Made by a program: the position numbers and the translations under genes | Shown here: piece by piece, positions 7,351-13,188 of the stretch | Layout: every line of letters starts with the position of its first letter | Position numbering within the stretch: position 1 is the first letter of the stretch | Notes under the pieces: model-generated | Seen by the model: only the letters and a program-made list of their open reading frames with translations | Told to the model about the DNA's origin: nothing | Database searches by the model: none | Assembly (NCBI GenBank): GCA_946479335.1 | Contig: CAMLFP010000073.1 | Span: 1 to 18,320, forward strand | Reading direction: 5' to 3' | DNA: 18,320 nucleotides | Source of the DNA: an uncultured Archangium sp. | Lineage (GTDB): Bacteria; Myxococcota; Myxococcia; Myxococcales; Myxococcaceae

Positions 7351-7698
7351 ATGGGTGACAAGAAGCGAACGAATTACGACGAGCGCCGCGACAGCCCGCG
7401 GGTGCCGATGCAGTTCCTGGTGCGCGACGTCGGCGTCGTCGACGGCGAGTGGGAGCAGCGCGAAGGCGACCTCTCGCTCGGCGGCATCTCGTGGAAGGGC
7501 AAGACCGCGCCGCACGGCACCGAGGTCGAGGTGCGCTTCCGCCTCCCCAAGGTGCCCAAGGAGGTGCGCGCGCTGGGAGAGATCCTGCGCGTGAAGTCGG
7601 CGGGGCAGGGTATCGACTTCCACCTGCGCTTCACCGAGCTCGACGTGCGCGCGGAGCTGGCCATCGCGCGGTACCTCGACGAGTGGCTCGCGGAGTAG
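7351..7698 (+). CDS. PilZ-domain protein
   Basis: A 115-residue stand-alone PilZ domain, a family that binds the second messenger cyclic di-GMP. Both binding signatures are present: RDSPR (RxxxR, residues 13-17) and DLSLGG (DxSxxG, residues 40-45), so ligand binding is expected. The rest, with EVEVRFRLPKVPKEVRALGEILRV and a C-terminal helix ending YLDEWLAE, fits the PilZ barrel plus helix common in myxobacteria. It starts 14 bp after the phosphorylase stop and has no clear Shine-Dalgarno (AAAAAG only), so it is probably translated from the same message. The output partner is unknown. Its stop lies 4 bp from the stop of the opposing hydrolase gene. Confidence 0.88.
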   Translation: MGDKKRTNYDERRDSPRVPMQFLVRDVGVVDGEWEQREGDLSLGGISWKGKTAPHGTEVEVRFRLPKVPKEVRALGEILRVKSAGQGIDFHLRFTELDVRAELAIARYLDEWLAE

Positions 7699-7702
7699 CG
7701 CT

Positions 7703-8824
7703 TCAGCGCGCGACGGCCTGCACCAGCTTCAAGAAGTCGTTGAGGTTGAAGCTGCTGTCGTGGTCGTCGGCGGTGCGCACCACCACGAGGTCCAGCGTCG
7801 GCACCACGAAGAGGAGCTGGTTCCAGGTCCCGATGGCGGCGTAGCTCCCGCGCGGCACGTCGGGCAGCGGCAGCCCCGGCGCGAACGGCGGCGGCAGCGG
7901 CTCGTTCACCCACCACAGGTAGCCGTTGGGCATGCCGTGCTTGTCGGGCTCCACGTCGGAGTGCGCGTAGACGTCAGAGGTCGTCGTGGAGAACGCGACC
8001 CACTGCTCCGGGAGCAGCCGCGCGCCGCGCCAGCAGCCGTCGTTCAAGAAGAGGTAGCCCAGTCGCGCGAAGTCGCGCGGCGTCGCGTACACCGCCGAGC
8101 CGCCGATGGGCGCGCCGGCGAGGTCGAACTCCAGCGTGAGGCCCGGCGCGCCGATGGGCTCGAAGAGCGCCTTCCACAGCGCGTCGCGGCCGTACTTCTT
8201 CTCGAGCGCGCGCAGCGCGATGGCGGCGGCGAGCGACGCGGTGCCGGTGTTGTACGACCAGCGCGTGCCCGGCGTGGTGGCCATCGCGTGGTCCATGACG
8301 AACGCCACGAGGTCGCGGTGCCCCTCGCCGTGCAGCATCGCCCAGAGCGACGACTCCACGCCGTCGAAGCCGACCTCCTGCCACGCGAGACCCGAGCCAT
8401 GGGTGATGGTGTCGATGACGCGAATCGCGCACTGCGGGCGGCCGATGAACTCGGGGAGGTGCGTGCACACCGAGTCATCGAGCACCACCAGCCCTTCGCG
8501 CACCGCGACGCCGATGAGCGCGCTGGCGAAGCTCTTCGACACGCTGCGCGCCGGGTGCCGGTTGCTGCGCGCAAAGCCGCGGCCGTAGCGCTCGTAGATG
8601 ATGCGCCCACCCTGGATGAGGAGGAGCCCGTCGGTGCGCACGCCGTGCCCGCTGGCCTCGTCGCGCCCGGGAGGAAACGCGTACGCGTCGAGCGCGGCGG
8701 TGGCGGCGTTGGGGGCGACGAGCGCCTCGGCCCAGTCGCCGTCGGGCCACACCTCGCGCGCGGGGCACACCGACTGCGCGGCGGCGACCGTCGAGACTGC
8801 CGCCATCAGCGCGAGCACCCGCAT
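7703..8824 (-). CDS. Secreted serine hydrolase, beta-lactamase / NylB-like family
   Basis: 373 residues. The signal peptide (1-16, ending VAAA before QSVC) points to secretion. The catalytic domain has the serine beta-lactamase / class C penicillin-binding fold signatures: S94-V-S-K97 (SxxK, nucleophile and base) in RSVSKSFASALIGVAVREG, and the second-motif Tyr191 in RWSYNTGTASL. In place of a KTG or HxG triad it has AIGTWNQ (330-336). YATPRDFARLGYLFLNDG and the GYLWWVN segment are typical of the 6-aminohexanoate-dimer-hydrolase / esterase branch. It may act on amides, esters or peptidoglycan fragments; a true beta-lactamase is unlikely. GTG 8827 lies directly before ATG 8824; I use the ATG. 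The gene is convergent with PilZ and divergent from the thioredoxin-like gene. Confidence 0.88.
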   Translation of the reverse strand: MRVLALMAAVSTVAAAQSVCPAREVWPDGDWAEALVAPNAATAALDAYAFPPGRDEASGHGVRTDGLLLIQGGRIIYERYGRGFARSNRHPARSVSKSFASALIGVAVREGLVVLDDSVCTHLPEFIGRPQCAIRVIDTITHGSGLAWQEVGFDGVESSLWAMLHGEGHRDLVAFVMDHAMATTPGTRWSYNTGTASLAAAIALRALEKKYGRDALWKALFEPIGAPGLTLEFDLAGAPIGGSAVYATPRDFARLGYLFLNDGCWRGARLLPEQWVAFSTTTSDVYAHSDVEPDKHGMPNGYLWWVNEPLPPPFAPGLPLPDVPRGSYAAIGTWNQLLFVVPTLDLVVVRTADDHDSSFNLNDFLKLVQAVAR

Positions 8825-8831
8825 CACCGGG

Positions 8832-8860
8832 GTTCAAGCGCCGCGGCCCTGCCAACTCAA
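8832..8860 (-). promoter_or_regulatory. Promoter of serine hydrolase
   Basis: On the minus strand TTGAGT (8855-8860) and TTGAAC (8832-8837) are 17 bp apart, and the second ends seven bases before ATG 8824. The -35 is good and the -10 is poor. TCAAGCG occurs twice in the same orientation here (8834-8840 and 8857-8863), which could also be a regulator site. Confidence 0.35.
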
Positions 8861-8865
8861 GCGGG

Positions 8866-8894
8866 TTGAATCCTGACCGCGAGGTGGTGACTCT
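8866..8894 (+). promoter_or_regulatory. Promoter of thioredoxin-like / methyltransferase pair
   Basis: TTGAAT (8866-8871), a 17-bp spacer and GACTCT (8889-8894), then seven bases to ATG 8902. There is no Shine-Dalgarno. It is back to back with the hydrolase promoter, with only five bases between their -35 boxes. Confidence 0.45.
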
Positions 8895-8901
8895 CACCTG
8901 C

Positions 8902-9300
8902 ATGTCGACCTTCTTGAATGTGCTGCTCGCGGTGGTGGGTGGCTTCTTCGTCCTCAACCTCGTGCTGCAGGTGGTGGTGCGTGCGCGCGCGGCGCGGTTG
9001 AAGGGGCAGCCGTTGCCGTCGCTCCCTGGCGCGCTGGGGCAGCGCATCGCGCAGAGCGAGCGCGCGCTCGTCTATTTCTTCACGCCCACCTGCGCCGCGT
9101 GCCGCGCGGTGACGCCGCGCATGAAGGCGCTGGCCGACGCGGGCAAATCGGTCTTCCCCATCGACGCGTCGCAAGACCTCGAGATGGCGCAGGTGTTGTC
9201 GGTGATGGCGACGCCCACCACCGTCGAGGTCGAGCATGGCAAGGTCGTCGGCGTGCACGTCGGCGCCGTCGCGCCGGCCGTCTGGGAGCGCTTCGCATGA
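8902..9300 (+). CDS. Membrane-tethered thioredoxin-like protein
   Basis: 132 residues. One N-terminal membrane helix (about 4-26) is followed by a thioredoxin fold. LVYFFTPTCAACRAVTP carries the redox pair Cys64-x-x-Cys67 (CAAC), VFPIDAS follows as the next strand, and MATPTTVEV has the cis-Pro at 105. Thioredoxin-fold proteins catalyse disulfide exchange. Which side the domain faces is uncertain: short basic residues after the helix (RARAARLKG) favour the cytoplasmic side by the positive-inside rule. ATG 8902 is chosen because the helix begins there and a promoter-like element precedes it. The open frame extends 12 codons upstream through the promoter, which I reject. Its TGA overlaps the ATG of the methyltransferase, so the two are coupled. 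Confidence 0.83.
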   Translation: MSTFLNVLLAVVGGFFVLNLVLQVVVRARAARLKGQPLPSLPGALGQRIAQSERALVYFFTPTCAACRAVTPRMKALADAGKSVFPIDASQDLEMAQVLSVMATPTTVEVEHGKVVGVHVGAVAPAVWERFA

Positions 9301-9899
9301 ACTTCTGGGACTCGCGGTACGCCGGTGACGACTTCTTCTACGGCACGACGCCCAACGACTTCCTCGCGGCGCGCGCTGAGATGCTGCCCGCGGGCGGCCG
9401 CGTGCTGTGTCTCGCGGAGGGCGAGGGCCGCAACGCCGTCTTCCTCGCGCAGCGCGGCTTTCACGTCACCGGCGTTGATGGCTCGGCGGTGGGCCTCGAG
9501 AAGGCGCAGCGGCTCGCGAAGGACCGCCACGTGTCGCTCACCACGGAGGTCGCCGATCTGCGCGACTACGACCTGGGCACCGCGCGGTGGGACGGCATCG
9601 TCTCCATCTGGTGTCACCTGCCGCCGCCGCTGCGCGCGTCGCTGCACCCGCGCATCGCGGCGGCGTTGGCGCCCGGCGGCGTGTTGTTGCTGGAGCACTA
9701 CCACCCGAAGCAGCTCGGGCGCGGCACCGGCGGCCCGTCAGACGCGACCATGATGGTGACGCTCGACGAGCTGCGGCGCGACTTCGCGGAGCTGGAAGAG
9801 CTGCACGCCTTCGAGGGCGAGCGCGACGTGCGCGAAGGCGCGGGTCACGGCGGGCGCAGCGTGGTGACGCAGTTCATCGCGCGACGCCGGCGGAAATGA
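9297..9899 (+). CDS. SAM-dependent methyltransferase, TehB-like
   Basis: 200 residues, cytoplasmic class I methyltransferase. The start FWDSRYAGDDFFYGTTPNDF (3-22) is the typical lead of the TehB/thiopurine-methyltransferase-like group. SAM-binding motif I is VLCLAEGEGRNAVFLA (36-51), followed by VTGVDGSAVGLEKAQRLA (57-74) with the acidic Asp61 after strand 2, VADLRDYDLG (85-94), DGIVSIWCHLPP (99-110), and the post-motif strand APGGVLLLEHYHPKQLG. Relatives methylate tellurite, selenite or small thiols, or are unassigned. The substrate here is not determined. The ATGA overlap with the thioredoxin-like gene suggests a shared redox or chalcogen-related task (inference). The C-terminus is basic (RRRRK). 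A hairpin terminator of the opposing gene begins 4 bases after its stop. Confidence 0.88.
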   Translation: MNFWDSRYAGDDFFYGTTPNDFLAARAEMLPAGGRVLCLAEGEGRNAVFLAQRGFHVTGVDGSAVGLEKAQRLAKDRHVSLTTEVADLRDYDLGTARWDGIVSIWCHLPPPLRASLHPRIAAALAPGGVLLLEHYHPKQLGRGTGGPSDATMMVTLDELRRDFAELEELHAFEGERDVREGAGHGGRSVVTQFIARRRRK

Positions 9900-9902
9900 A
9901 AA

Positions 9903-9930
9903 GGCACCGCGCTCGCGTGAGCGCGATGCC
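9903..9930 (-). terminator. Hairpin terminator for the Cys/His protein gene
   Basis: GGCA-C-CGCGCTC pairs with GAGCGCG-A-TGCC around a GCGT loop (an 11-bp stem with one C/A mismatch). Read on the minus strand it is followed by TTTTCATTT, which fits an intrinsic terminator for the gene ending at 9950. On the plus strand no T-run follows, so it would not be a standard terminator for the methyltransferase. Confidence 0.75.
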
Positions 9931-9949
9931 GGGGTTGATCAGCGGTTGA

Positions 9950-10519
9950 TCAATTCCGCACGAAGTAGGTCGGGTTCTTGCGGCTGGCGGTGACCGGGCC
10001 CCACTCGAAGGTCTTGGTGCCAGCCTGCGCGATGCCGGGCACGCCGGGCGCGTACTCCCCGATGACCGCCGCGATGTGACCGGGGCGCTTGCCGTCGGGG
10101 CGGCCCGCCTGCGGCGTGTTGTTGTACCAACCCGCGGCGACCAGCTTCCCGGCCTTGGCGGCGGCGATGGCGTCCTTCGCGCTCACCTGATGCCAGCCGT
10201 CTTTGCCGGCCTTCATCGCGGTGAACATCTGGTTGGCGACCTTGCCCTGGAAGCCCTTGTAGCCAAGCTTGCCGGCGTACGCGTTGAAGGCCTGGTTGCA
10301 GAAGGTGGTGTGCCCCTTCTTCGCGTACTTCTGGATGTTGATGCTCTTCACGGCCTTCGCGAGCTTCGGGTTCGCGCCGTACGCCCTGGTGCTCTTCTTC
10401 GCGACGCCGGCGGCCTTCGTGCTGCGCGTCGACTTCGTGGAATGCGTCGAGTGCGTGGAGTGGCTGGTGCCGCGAGAAGAAGACGAACCGCGAGAAGACG
10501 AGCTGCCGCTGACGGACAT
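9950..10519 (-). CDS. Cys/His putative peptidase or amidase (NlpC/P60- or CHAP-like) with Ser/Thr-repeat head
   Basis: 189 residues, very basic. Residues 2-36 are low complexity: SSSSRG repeats, then three-residue units (STH, STH, STK, STR, STK). The folded part (about 48-189) has TTFCNQAFNAYAGKLGY (71-87) with Cys74, VSAKDAIAAAKAGKLVAAGW (112-131), PGHIAAVIGEY (146-156) with His148, and FEWGPV (171-176). A Cys at the head of a helix followed 70-80 residues later by GHIAAVIG is the layout of NlpC/P60 and CHAP cell-wall hydrolases, so a peptidoglycan amidase or endopeptidase is my best guess. There is no signal peptide or membrane helix, so export, if any, needs a dedicated system. GGAG six bases before ATG 10519 supports the start. 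An acidic protein is encoded 68 bp upstream on the same strand. Confidence 0.7.
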   Translation of the reverse strand: MSVSGSSSSRGSSSSRGTSHSTHSTHSTKSTRSTKAAGVAKKSTRAYGANPKLAKAVKSINIQKYAKKGHTTFCNQAFNAYAGKLGYKGFQGKVANQMFTAMKAGKDGWHQVSAKDAIAAAKAGKLVAAGWYNNTPQAGRPDGKRPGHIAAVIGEYAPGVPGIAQAGTKTFEWGPVTASRKNPTYFVRN

Positions 10520-10525
10520 GCGTGA

Positions 10526-10529
10526 CTCC
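10526..10529 (-). promoter_or_regulatory. Shine-Dalgarno GGAG for Cys/His protein
   Basis: On the minus strand GGAG is followed by six bases (TCACGC) and ATG 10519. It is one of the few clear Shine-Dalgarno sites in the window. Confidence 0.55.
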
Positions 10530-10587
10530 GAAGTGAGGGTGACTGCGACGAGAAACGTTTTCGAAGAAATGGTGCGCGAAGTTGCGC

Positions 10588-10881
10588 TCAGGTGAGGAAG
10601 CGCTTCACCTTGAGCGAGGTCGACTTGATGCGCGGCAGGTCAGGGTGACTGCGCGCGCGGCCCGGCTGCGGGAGGCTCGCGGGCCCCTGCTTCGCGTAGC
10701 CATCGGCCGCGACCTCCTCGAGCGTCATCGGGTCGGCCGCTTCTTCCTCTTCTTCTTCGGGGTCGAAGCCCTCGTCGGCGGGCAGCTCTTCTTCGAGCTC
10801 GTCGAGTTCGTCTTCTTCGCTGCCGTCGGAGGCGTCCCACGTGAGGAGCTCGACGGCGTCTTCAGTCTCCGGCGCGGCCAT
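10588..10881 (-). CDS. Small acidic hypothetical protein
   Basis: 97 residues. The N-terminal half is strongly acidic (residues about 4-56, including EEDELDELEEELP and DPEEEEEEA), with a single Trp in LLTWDASDG. The C-terminal half, from MTLEEVAADGYAKQGPASLP, turns basic and ends IKSTSLKVKRFLT. No Cys, signal peptide or membrane segment, and no family recognised. A -10-like TAGCCT six bases before ATG 10881 supports the start. It precedes the basic Cys/His protein by 68 bp on the same strand, so co-transcription is likely. A role as chaperone or inhibitor of that protein is possible but is inference only. Confidence 0.65.
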   Translation of the reverse strand: MAAPETEDAVELLTWDASDGSEEDELDELEEELPADEGFDPEEEEEEAADPMTLEEVAADGYAKQGPASLPQPGRARSHPDLPRIKSTSLKVKRFLT

Positions 10882-10887
10882 GCGGCG

Positions 10888-10893
10888 AGGCTA
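10888..10893 (-). promoter_or_regulatory. -10-like TAGCCT before acidic protein
   Basis: On the minus strand TAGCCT is followed by exactly six bases (CGCCGC) and ATG 10881, with no Shine-Dalgarno. A leaderless start is predicted. Confidence 0.42.
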
Positions 10894-10977
10894 CTCACGA
10901 ACCCGCGCGGCGTGGTCAGCGCAAAAAATCTGCGGACGACCTCGTCACGTCATGCGCGCCGGGGCGTTTGGGGGCTG

Positions 10978-10986
10978 TGTTACGAA
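10978..10986 (+). promoter_or_regulatory. Extended -10 (TGT-TACGAA) before exported Ig-like protein
   Basis: TG, one base, then TACGAA (10981-10986), followed by six bases (TGCGTC) and ATG 10993. There is no Shine-Dalgarno and no clear -35, as expected for an extended -10 promoter. Confidence 0.42.
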
Positions 10987-10992
10987 TGCGTC

Positions 10993-11739
10993 ATGCGCTG
11001 GCGACGATGGGTGATGGTGGTGGGTGCGGCGGTGTCTTCGGTGTCGTGGGCGTGTTCGTGCGTGGCGCTCTTCGACCTGCTCCCGCACGACGGCACGGTG
11101 AATGTGCCGACGAATGTGGTGCTGCACGCGATGTACCCCACGGCGTTCCCCACGACGTCGGTCGCGACCCTCGTGAGGCGCGACACGCAAGAGCCCGTCG
11201 CGCTCACCGACGCGCAAGGTCCCTCGCTGTTTCTTCGCAGCTTCACGCCGACGGCGCCGTTGGCCCCACGCACCGACTACATCTTCACGGTGGACGAGCG
11301 CCCGGTGACGTTCACCACCGGTGATGGAGAGGACCATGTGGCGCCCGCGACGCCAGCGCTCGAACGGATCGACTACGTCGCGAGCTCCGTGTGCGGGCCA
11401 CACCGCGCGTGGACGCTTCACTTCACGGGCGATGACGATGCAGCGCTGGTCTTCGCGCAGACCGCGAACTCCGACGACGTGGCTGACGCGGTCGGCGTCG
11501 CGCGCGCCGCGACCCCGACGCTCGTGGCGTCATCATGCAGCTCCAACTTCGCGCCGCCGGAGGGCACCTCCTTTCCCCTCGCGGTGCAGGTGATGGACCT
11601 CGCAGGCAACGTCTCGGGGCTCTCGTCTTCGCGCCAGGCGAGTGGGTGTTCGACGGCGCCGGGCCTCGCGGTGGTGTTGGCTGCGCTGTGGCTCCGTCGG
11701 CGGAACCGGGCGCGCGGCCTCAGGCGATCGCGCGGCTGA
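10993..11739 (+). CDS. Exported Ig-like protein with MYXO-CTERM-like tail
   Basis: 248 residues. A signal peptide (RRWVMVVGAAVSSVSWA) is followed by CSC. Residues about 30-110 resemble a bacterial Ig-like domain of the Big_5 type (LPHDGTVNVPTNVVLHAMYP, later LAPRTDYIFTVDERPVTF). A second beta-rich segment (about 120-210) ends VQVMDLAGNVSGLS. The C-terminus SGCSTAPGLAVVLAALWLRRRNR (217-239) has an invariant-type Cys219, a short hydrophobic stretch and an Arg cluster: the layout of MYXO-CTERM sorting signals, which are thought to be processed for surface attachment in myxobacteria. ATG 10993 is chosen for the signal peptide and the extended -10; the frame is open much further upstream but reads as antisense of the acidic gene. 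Its last 20 bases overlap the 3' end of the opposing thioredoxin gene. Confidence 0.8.
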   Translation: MRWRRWVMVVGAAVSSVSWACSCVALFDLLPHDGTVNVPTNVVLHAMYPTAFPTTSVATLVRRDTQEPVALTDAQGPSLFLRSFTPTAPLAPRTDYIFTVDERPVTFTTGDGEDHVAPATPALERIDYVASSVCGPHRAWTLHFTGDDDAALVFAQTANSDDVADAVGVARAATPTLVASSCSSNFAPPEGTSFPLAVQVMDLAGNVSGLSSSRQASGCSTAPGLAVVLAALWLRRRNRARGLRRSRG

Positions 11740-12142
11740 CCCACTGCTGCATCTGCGGCGCGGGGAGCACGCCGCTCTGCCGGGCGAACTCCTTGCCGTC
11801 GCGGAACACGATGAACGTGGGGATGCCGCGGATGCCGAGCGCCGCCGACGGTTGCGGGTGCTCGTCGGTGTTGACCTTCAGCACCAGCGCCTTCCCCGCG
11901 AGCTGTCGGCCGACCTGCTCGAGGATGGGCGCGGCCATGCGGCACGGGCCACACCACGGCGCCCAGAAGTCGACCACCACGGGAATCGGCGAACCGGCCA
12001 CCGCGCGGTTGAAGCCGTCGGCGTCGACGCTCTGTGGAGCGCCGCTGACGTCGAGGTCTTTCTTGCAGCGGCCGCACACGGGCGTGCCCGCGTGCTGGGG
12101 CGAGACGCGATTGAAGGCACCACAGGAAGCGCAGCGGAACAT
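11720..12142 (-). CDS. trxC: Thioredoxin with N-terminal zinc ribbon (thioredoxin 2 type)
   Basis: 140 residues, cytoplasmic disulfide reductase. Residues 1-30 form a zinc ribbon with Cys4, Cys7, Cys23 and Cys26 (FRCASCG, then VCGRCKKDL), the mark of thioredoxin 2; E. coli TrxC has nearly the same length. The thioredoxin fold follows: VVVDFWAPWCGPCRMAAPIL with the active site W63-C-G-P-C67, KVNTDEHP (89-96), and GIRGIPTFIVFRDGKE with cis-Pro108. In known TrxC the zinc site senses oxidation. ATG 12142 fits the family start and the upstream promoter. It is divergent from an OsmC-led redox cluster, which fits a shared oxidative-stress role. Its 3' end overlaps the convergent Ig-like gene by 20 bp. 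Confidence 0.93.
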   Translation of the reverse strand: MFRCASCGAFNRVSPQHAGTPVCGRCKKDLDVSGAPQSVDADGFNRAVAGSPIPVVVDFWAPWCGPCRMAAPILEQVGRQLAGKALVLKVNTDEHPQPSAALGIRGIPTFIVFRDGKEFARQSGVLPAPQMQQWVSRAIA

Positions 12143-12148
12143 GCCTCT

Positions 12149-12176
12149 TCGGTAACGCAGGGCGCGTCGGTGTCCA
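12149..12176 (-). promoter_or_regulatory. Promoter of thioredoxin 2 gene
   Basis: On the minus strand TGGACA (five of six with TTGACA), 16 bp, TACCGA, then six bases (AGAGGC) and ATG 12142. It is the most complete promoter in the window and it predicts a transcript starting at the ATG. The AGAGG just before the ATG is too close to serve as a ribosome site. Confidence 0.55.
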
Positions 12177-12211
12177 GCGGGAGGGGGGATGAATCGCCAG
12201 GCGTCTTGCGC

Positions 12212-12217
12212 GACTCT
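12212..12217 (+). promoter_or_regulatory. -10-like GACTCT before OsmC gene
   Basis: GACTCT is followed by seven bases (CACCACC) and ATG 12225. The same GACTCTCACC context precedes the start at 8902. Competing evidence: a G-rich GGGAGGGGGG directly before an in-frame ATG at 12189 could be a Shine-Dalgarno for a start 12 codons longer. Confidence 0.33.
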
Positions 12218-12224
12218 CACCACC

Positions 12225-12659
12225 ATGAGCGACCCCATCAGCAGCTTCGAACTGACGCTGGAGCAACTCGGCGGTTACGAATTCAAGGTCGGCTTCGACA
12301 AGCCGTGGGCCGAGCTGCACACCGACGAGCCGCCGCCGCTGGGGAAGGACGCCGGGCCCAACCCCTCGCGCATGCTGGCCATCGCCATCGCCAACTGTCT
12401 CTCGGCGAGCCTCGTCTTCTGTCTGCAGCGCAAGGGCGAGAAGGTCGACGGCCTCAAGGCGCGCGTGCACGTCGACATCGTGCGCAATGAGAAGGGCCGG
12501 CAGCGCATCGGCAAGGTGGAGGTGACGCTGCTGACGCCGGTGGCGCGGGAGTCTCCAGCGCTGCTGGCGTGCCTCGACACCTTCGAAGACTTCTGCACCG
12601 TCACCCAGAGCGTGCGCGGCGGGCTCGACGTGAAGGTCAACGTGGAGCCGATGGCATGA
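12225..12659 (+). CDS. OsmC/Ohr-family thiol peroxidase-like protein
   Basis: 144 residues. OsmC-family proteins reduce organic hydroperoxides with two cysteines and often use lipoyl or thioredoxin-like donors. Visible family features: PPPLGKDAGPNPSRMLAIAIANCLSASL (37-64), with the first conserved Cys58 in the central helix; a beta strand region KARVHVDIVRNEKGRQRIGKVEV; and the second conserved Cys124 in FCTVTQSVRGG, in place of the CPVS motif. Two extra Cys (66 and 116) are present. I chose ATG 12225 because the domain starts there and codons 12189-12224 include TCT and ACT, unusual here. The stop overlaps the next ATG (ATGA). It heads a redox cluster divergent from thioredoxin 2. Peroxidase activity is inferred, not shown. 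Confidence 0.85.
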   Translation: MSDPISSFELTLEQLGGYEFKVGFDKPWAELHTDEPPPLGKDAGPNPSRMLAIAIANCLSASLVFCLQRKGEKVDGLKARVHVDIVRNEKGRQRIGKVEVTLLTPVARESPALLACLDTFEDFCTVTQSVRGGLDVKVNVEPMA

Positions 12660-13156
12660 ACGCGCTCCTGCTCGCGGCGTTGTTGTCGACCGCCCCCGCC
12701 GATGAGGCCAAGGCGGCGCTCGCGCCCTTCAAGAAGTCGCTGATGGAGACGCTGCTCACCGCGCTCAAGACCTCGCCGGAGGCGGCCCTCGACGTGTGCT
12801 CGGTGCGCGCGCCGCAGCTCGCGAAGGAGGCGTCGAATGCGCACGTCACCGTCGGCCGCAGCGCACTCAAGCTGCGCAACGTGAAGAACGCGCCGCCCGC
12901 GTGGCTGGCCCCGGTGATGGCGGAGCTGGCGAAGGAGAAGCCCGGCACGCAGACCTCGCGCACCGTCGCGCTGCCCGGCGGCGGCACCGGCTACGCGGAG
13001 CCCATCTGGACCGGCGCGGCCTGCCTCACCTGCCACGGCAAGAACGTCGCGCCCGCCCTCGACGCGAAGTTGAAGCAGCTCTACCCGGCCGACACCGCGC
13101 GCGGCTTCGCGGAGGGCGACTTCCGCGGCGTGTTCTGGGCCGAAGTGAAGCCCTGA
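12656..13156 (+). CDS. Exported c-type heme protein, DUF3365 (Tll0287-like)
   Basis: 166 residues. The short N-terminal hydrophobic segment (NALLLAALLSTAPA) looks like a signal peptide, consistent with the need to attach heme outside the cytoplasm. Family features: AALDVCSVRAPQLAKEAS (43-60), VGRSALKLRNVKNAPPAWL (66-84, matching the family's conserved RN-x-x-N-x-P stretch), and the heme-binding Cys123-L-T-Cys126-His127 followed by GK. The end (ARGFAEGDFRGVFWAEV) is also typical. DUF3365 proteins resemble heme sensor domains but can stand alone as periplasmic redox proteins, as here. ATG 12656 lies inside the stop of the OsmC gene, so translation is coupled. Electron partner unknown. Confidence 0.87.
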   Translation: MNALLLAALLSTAPADEAKAALAPFKKSLMETLLTALKTSPEAALDVCSVRAPQLAKEASNAHVTVGRSALKLRNVKNAPPAWLAPVMAELAKEKPGTQTSRTVALPGGGTGYAEPIWTGAACLTCHGKNVAPALDAKLKQLYPADTARGFAEGDFRGVFWAEVKP

Positions 13157-13188
13157 ACCGTTTTCGCGCGCCGCGCCTCTCACGCCGC

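Noticed and set aside
12181..12191. Alternative OsmC start at ATG 12189 after GGGAGGGGGG
   Set aside because: A good ribosome-site look-alike, but the 12 extra codons use codons rare in this window and add nothing known in the family; kept only as an alternative.
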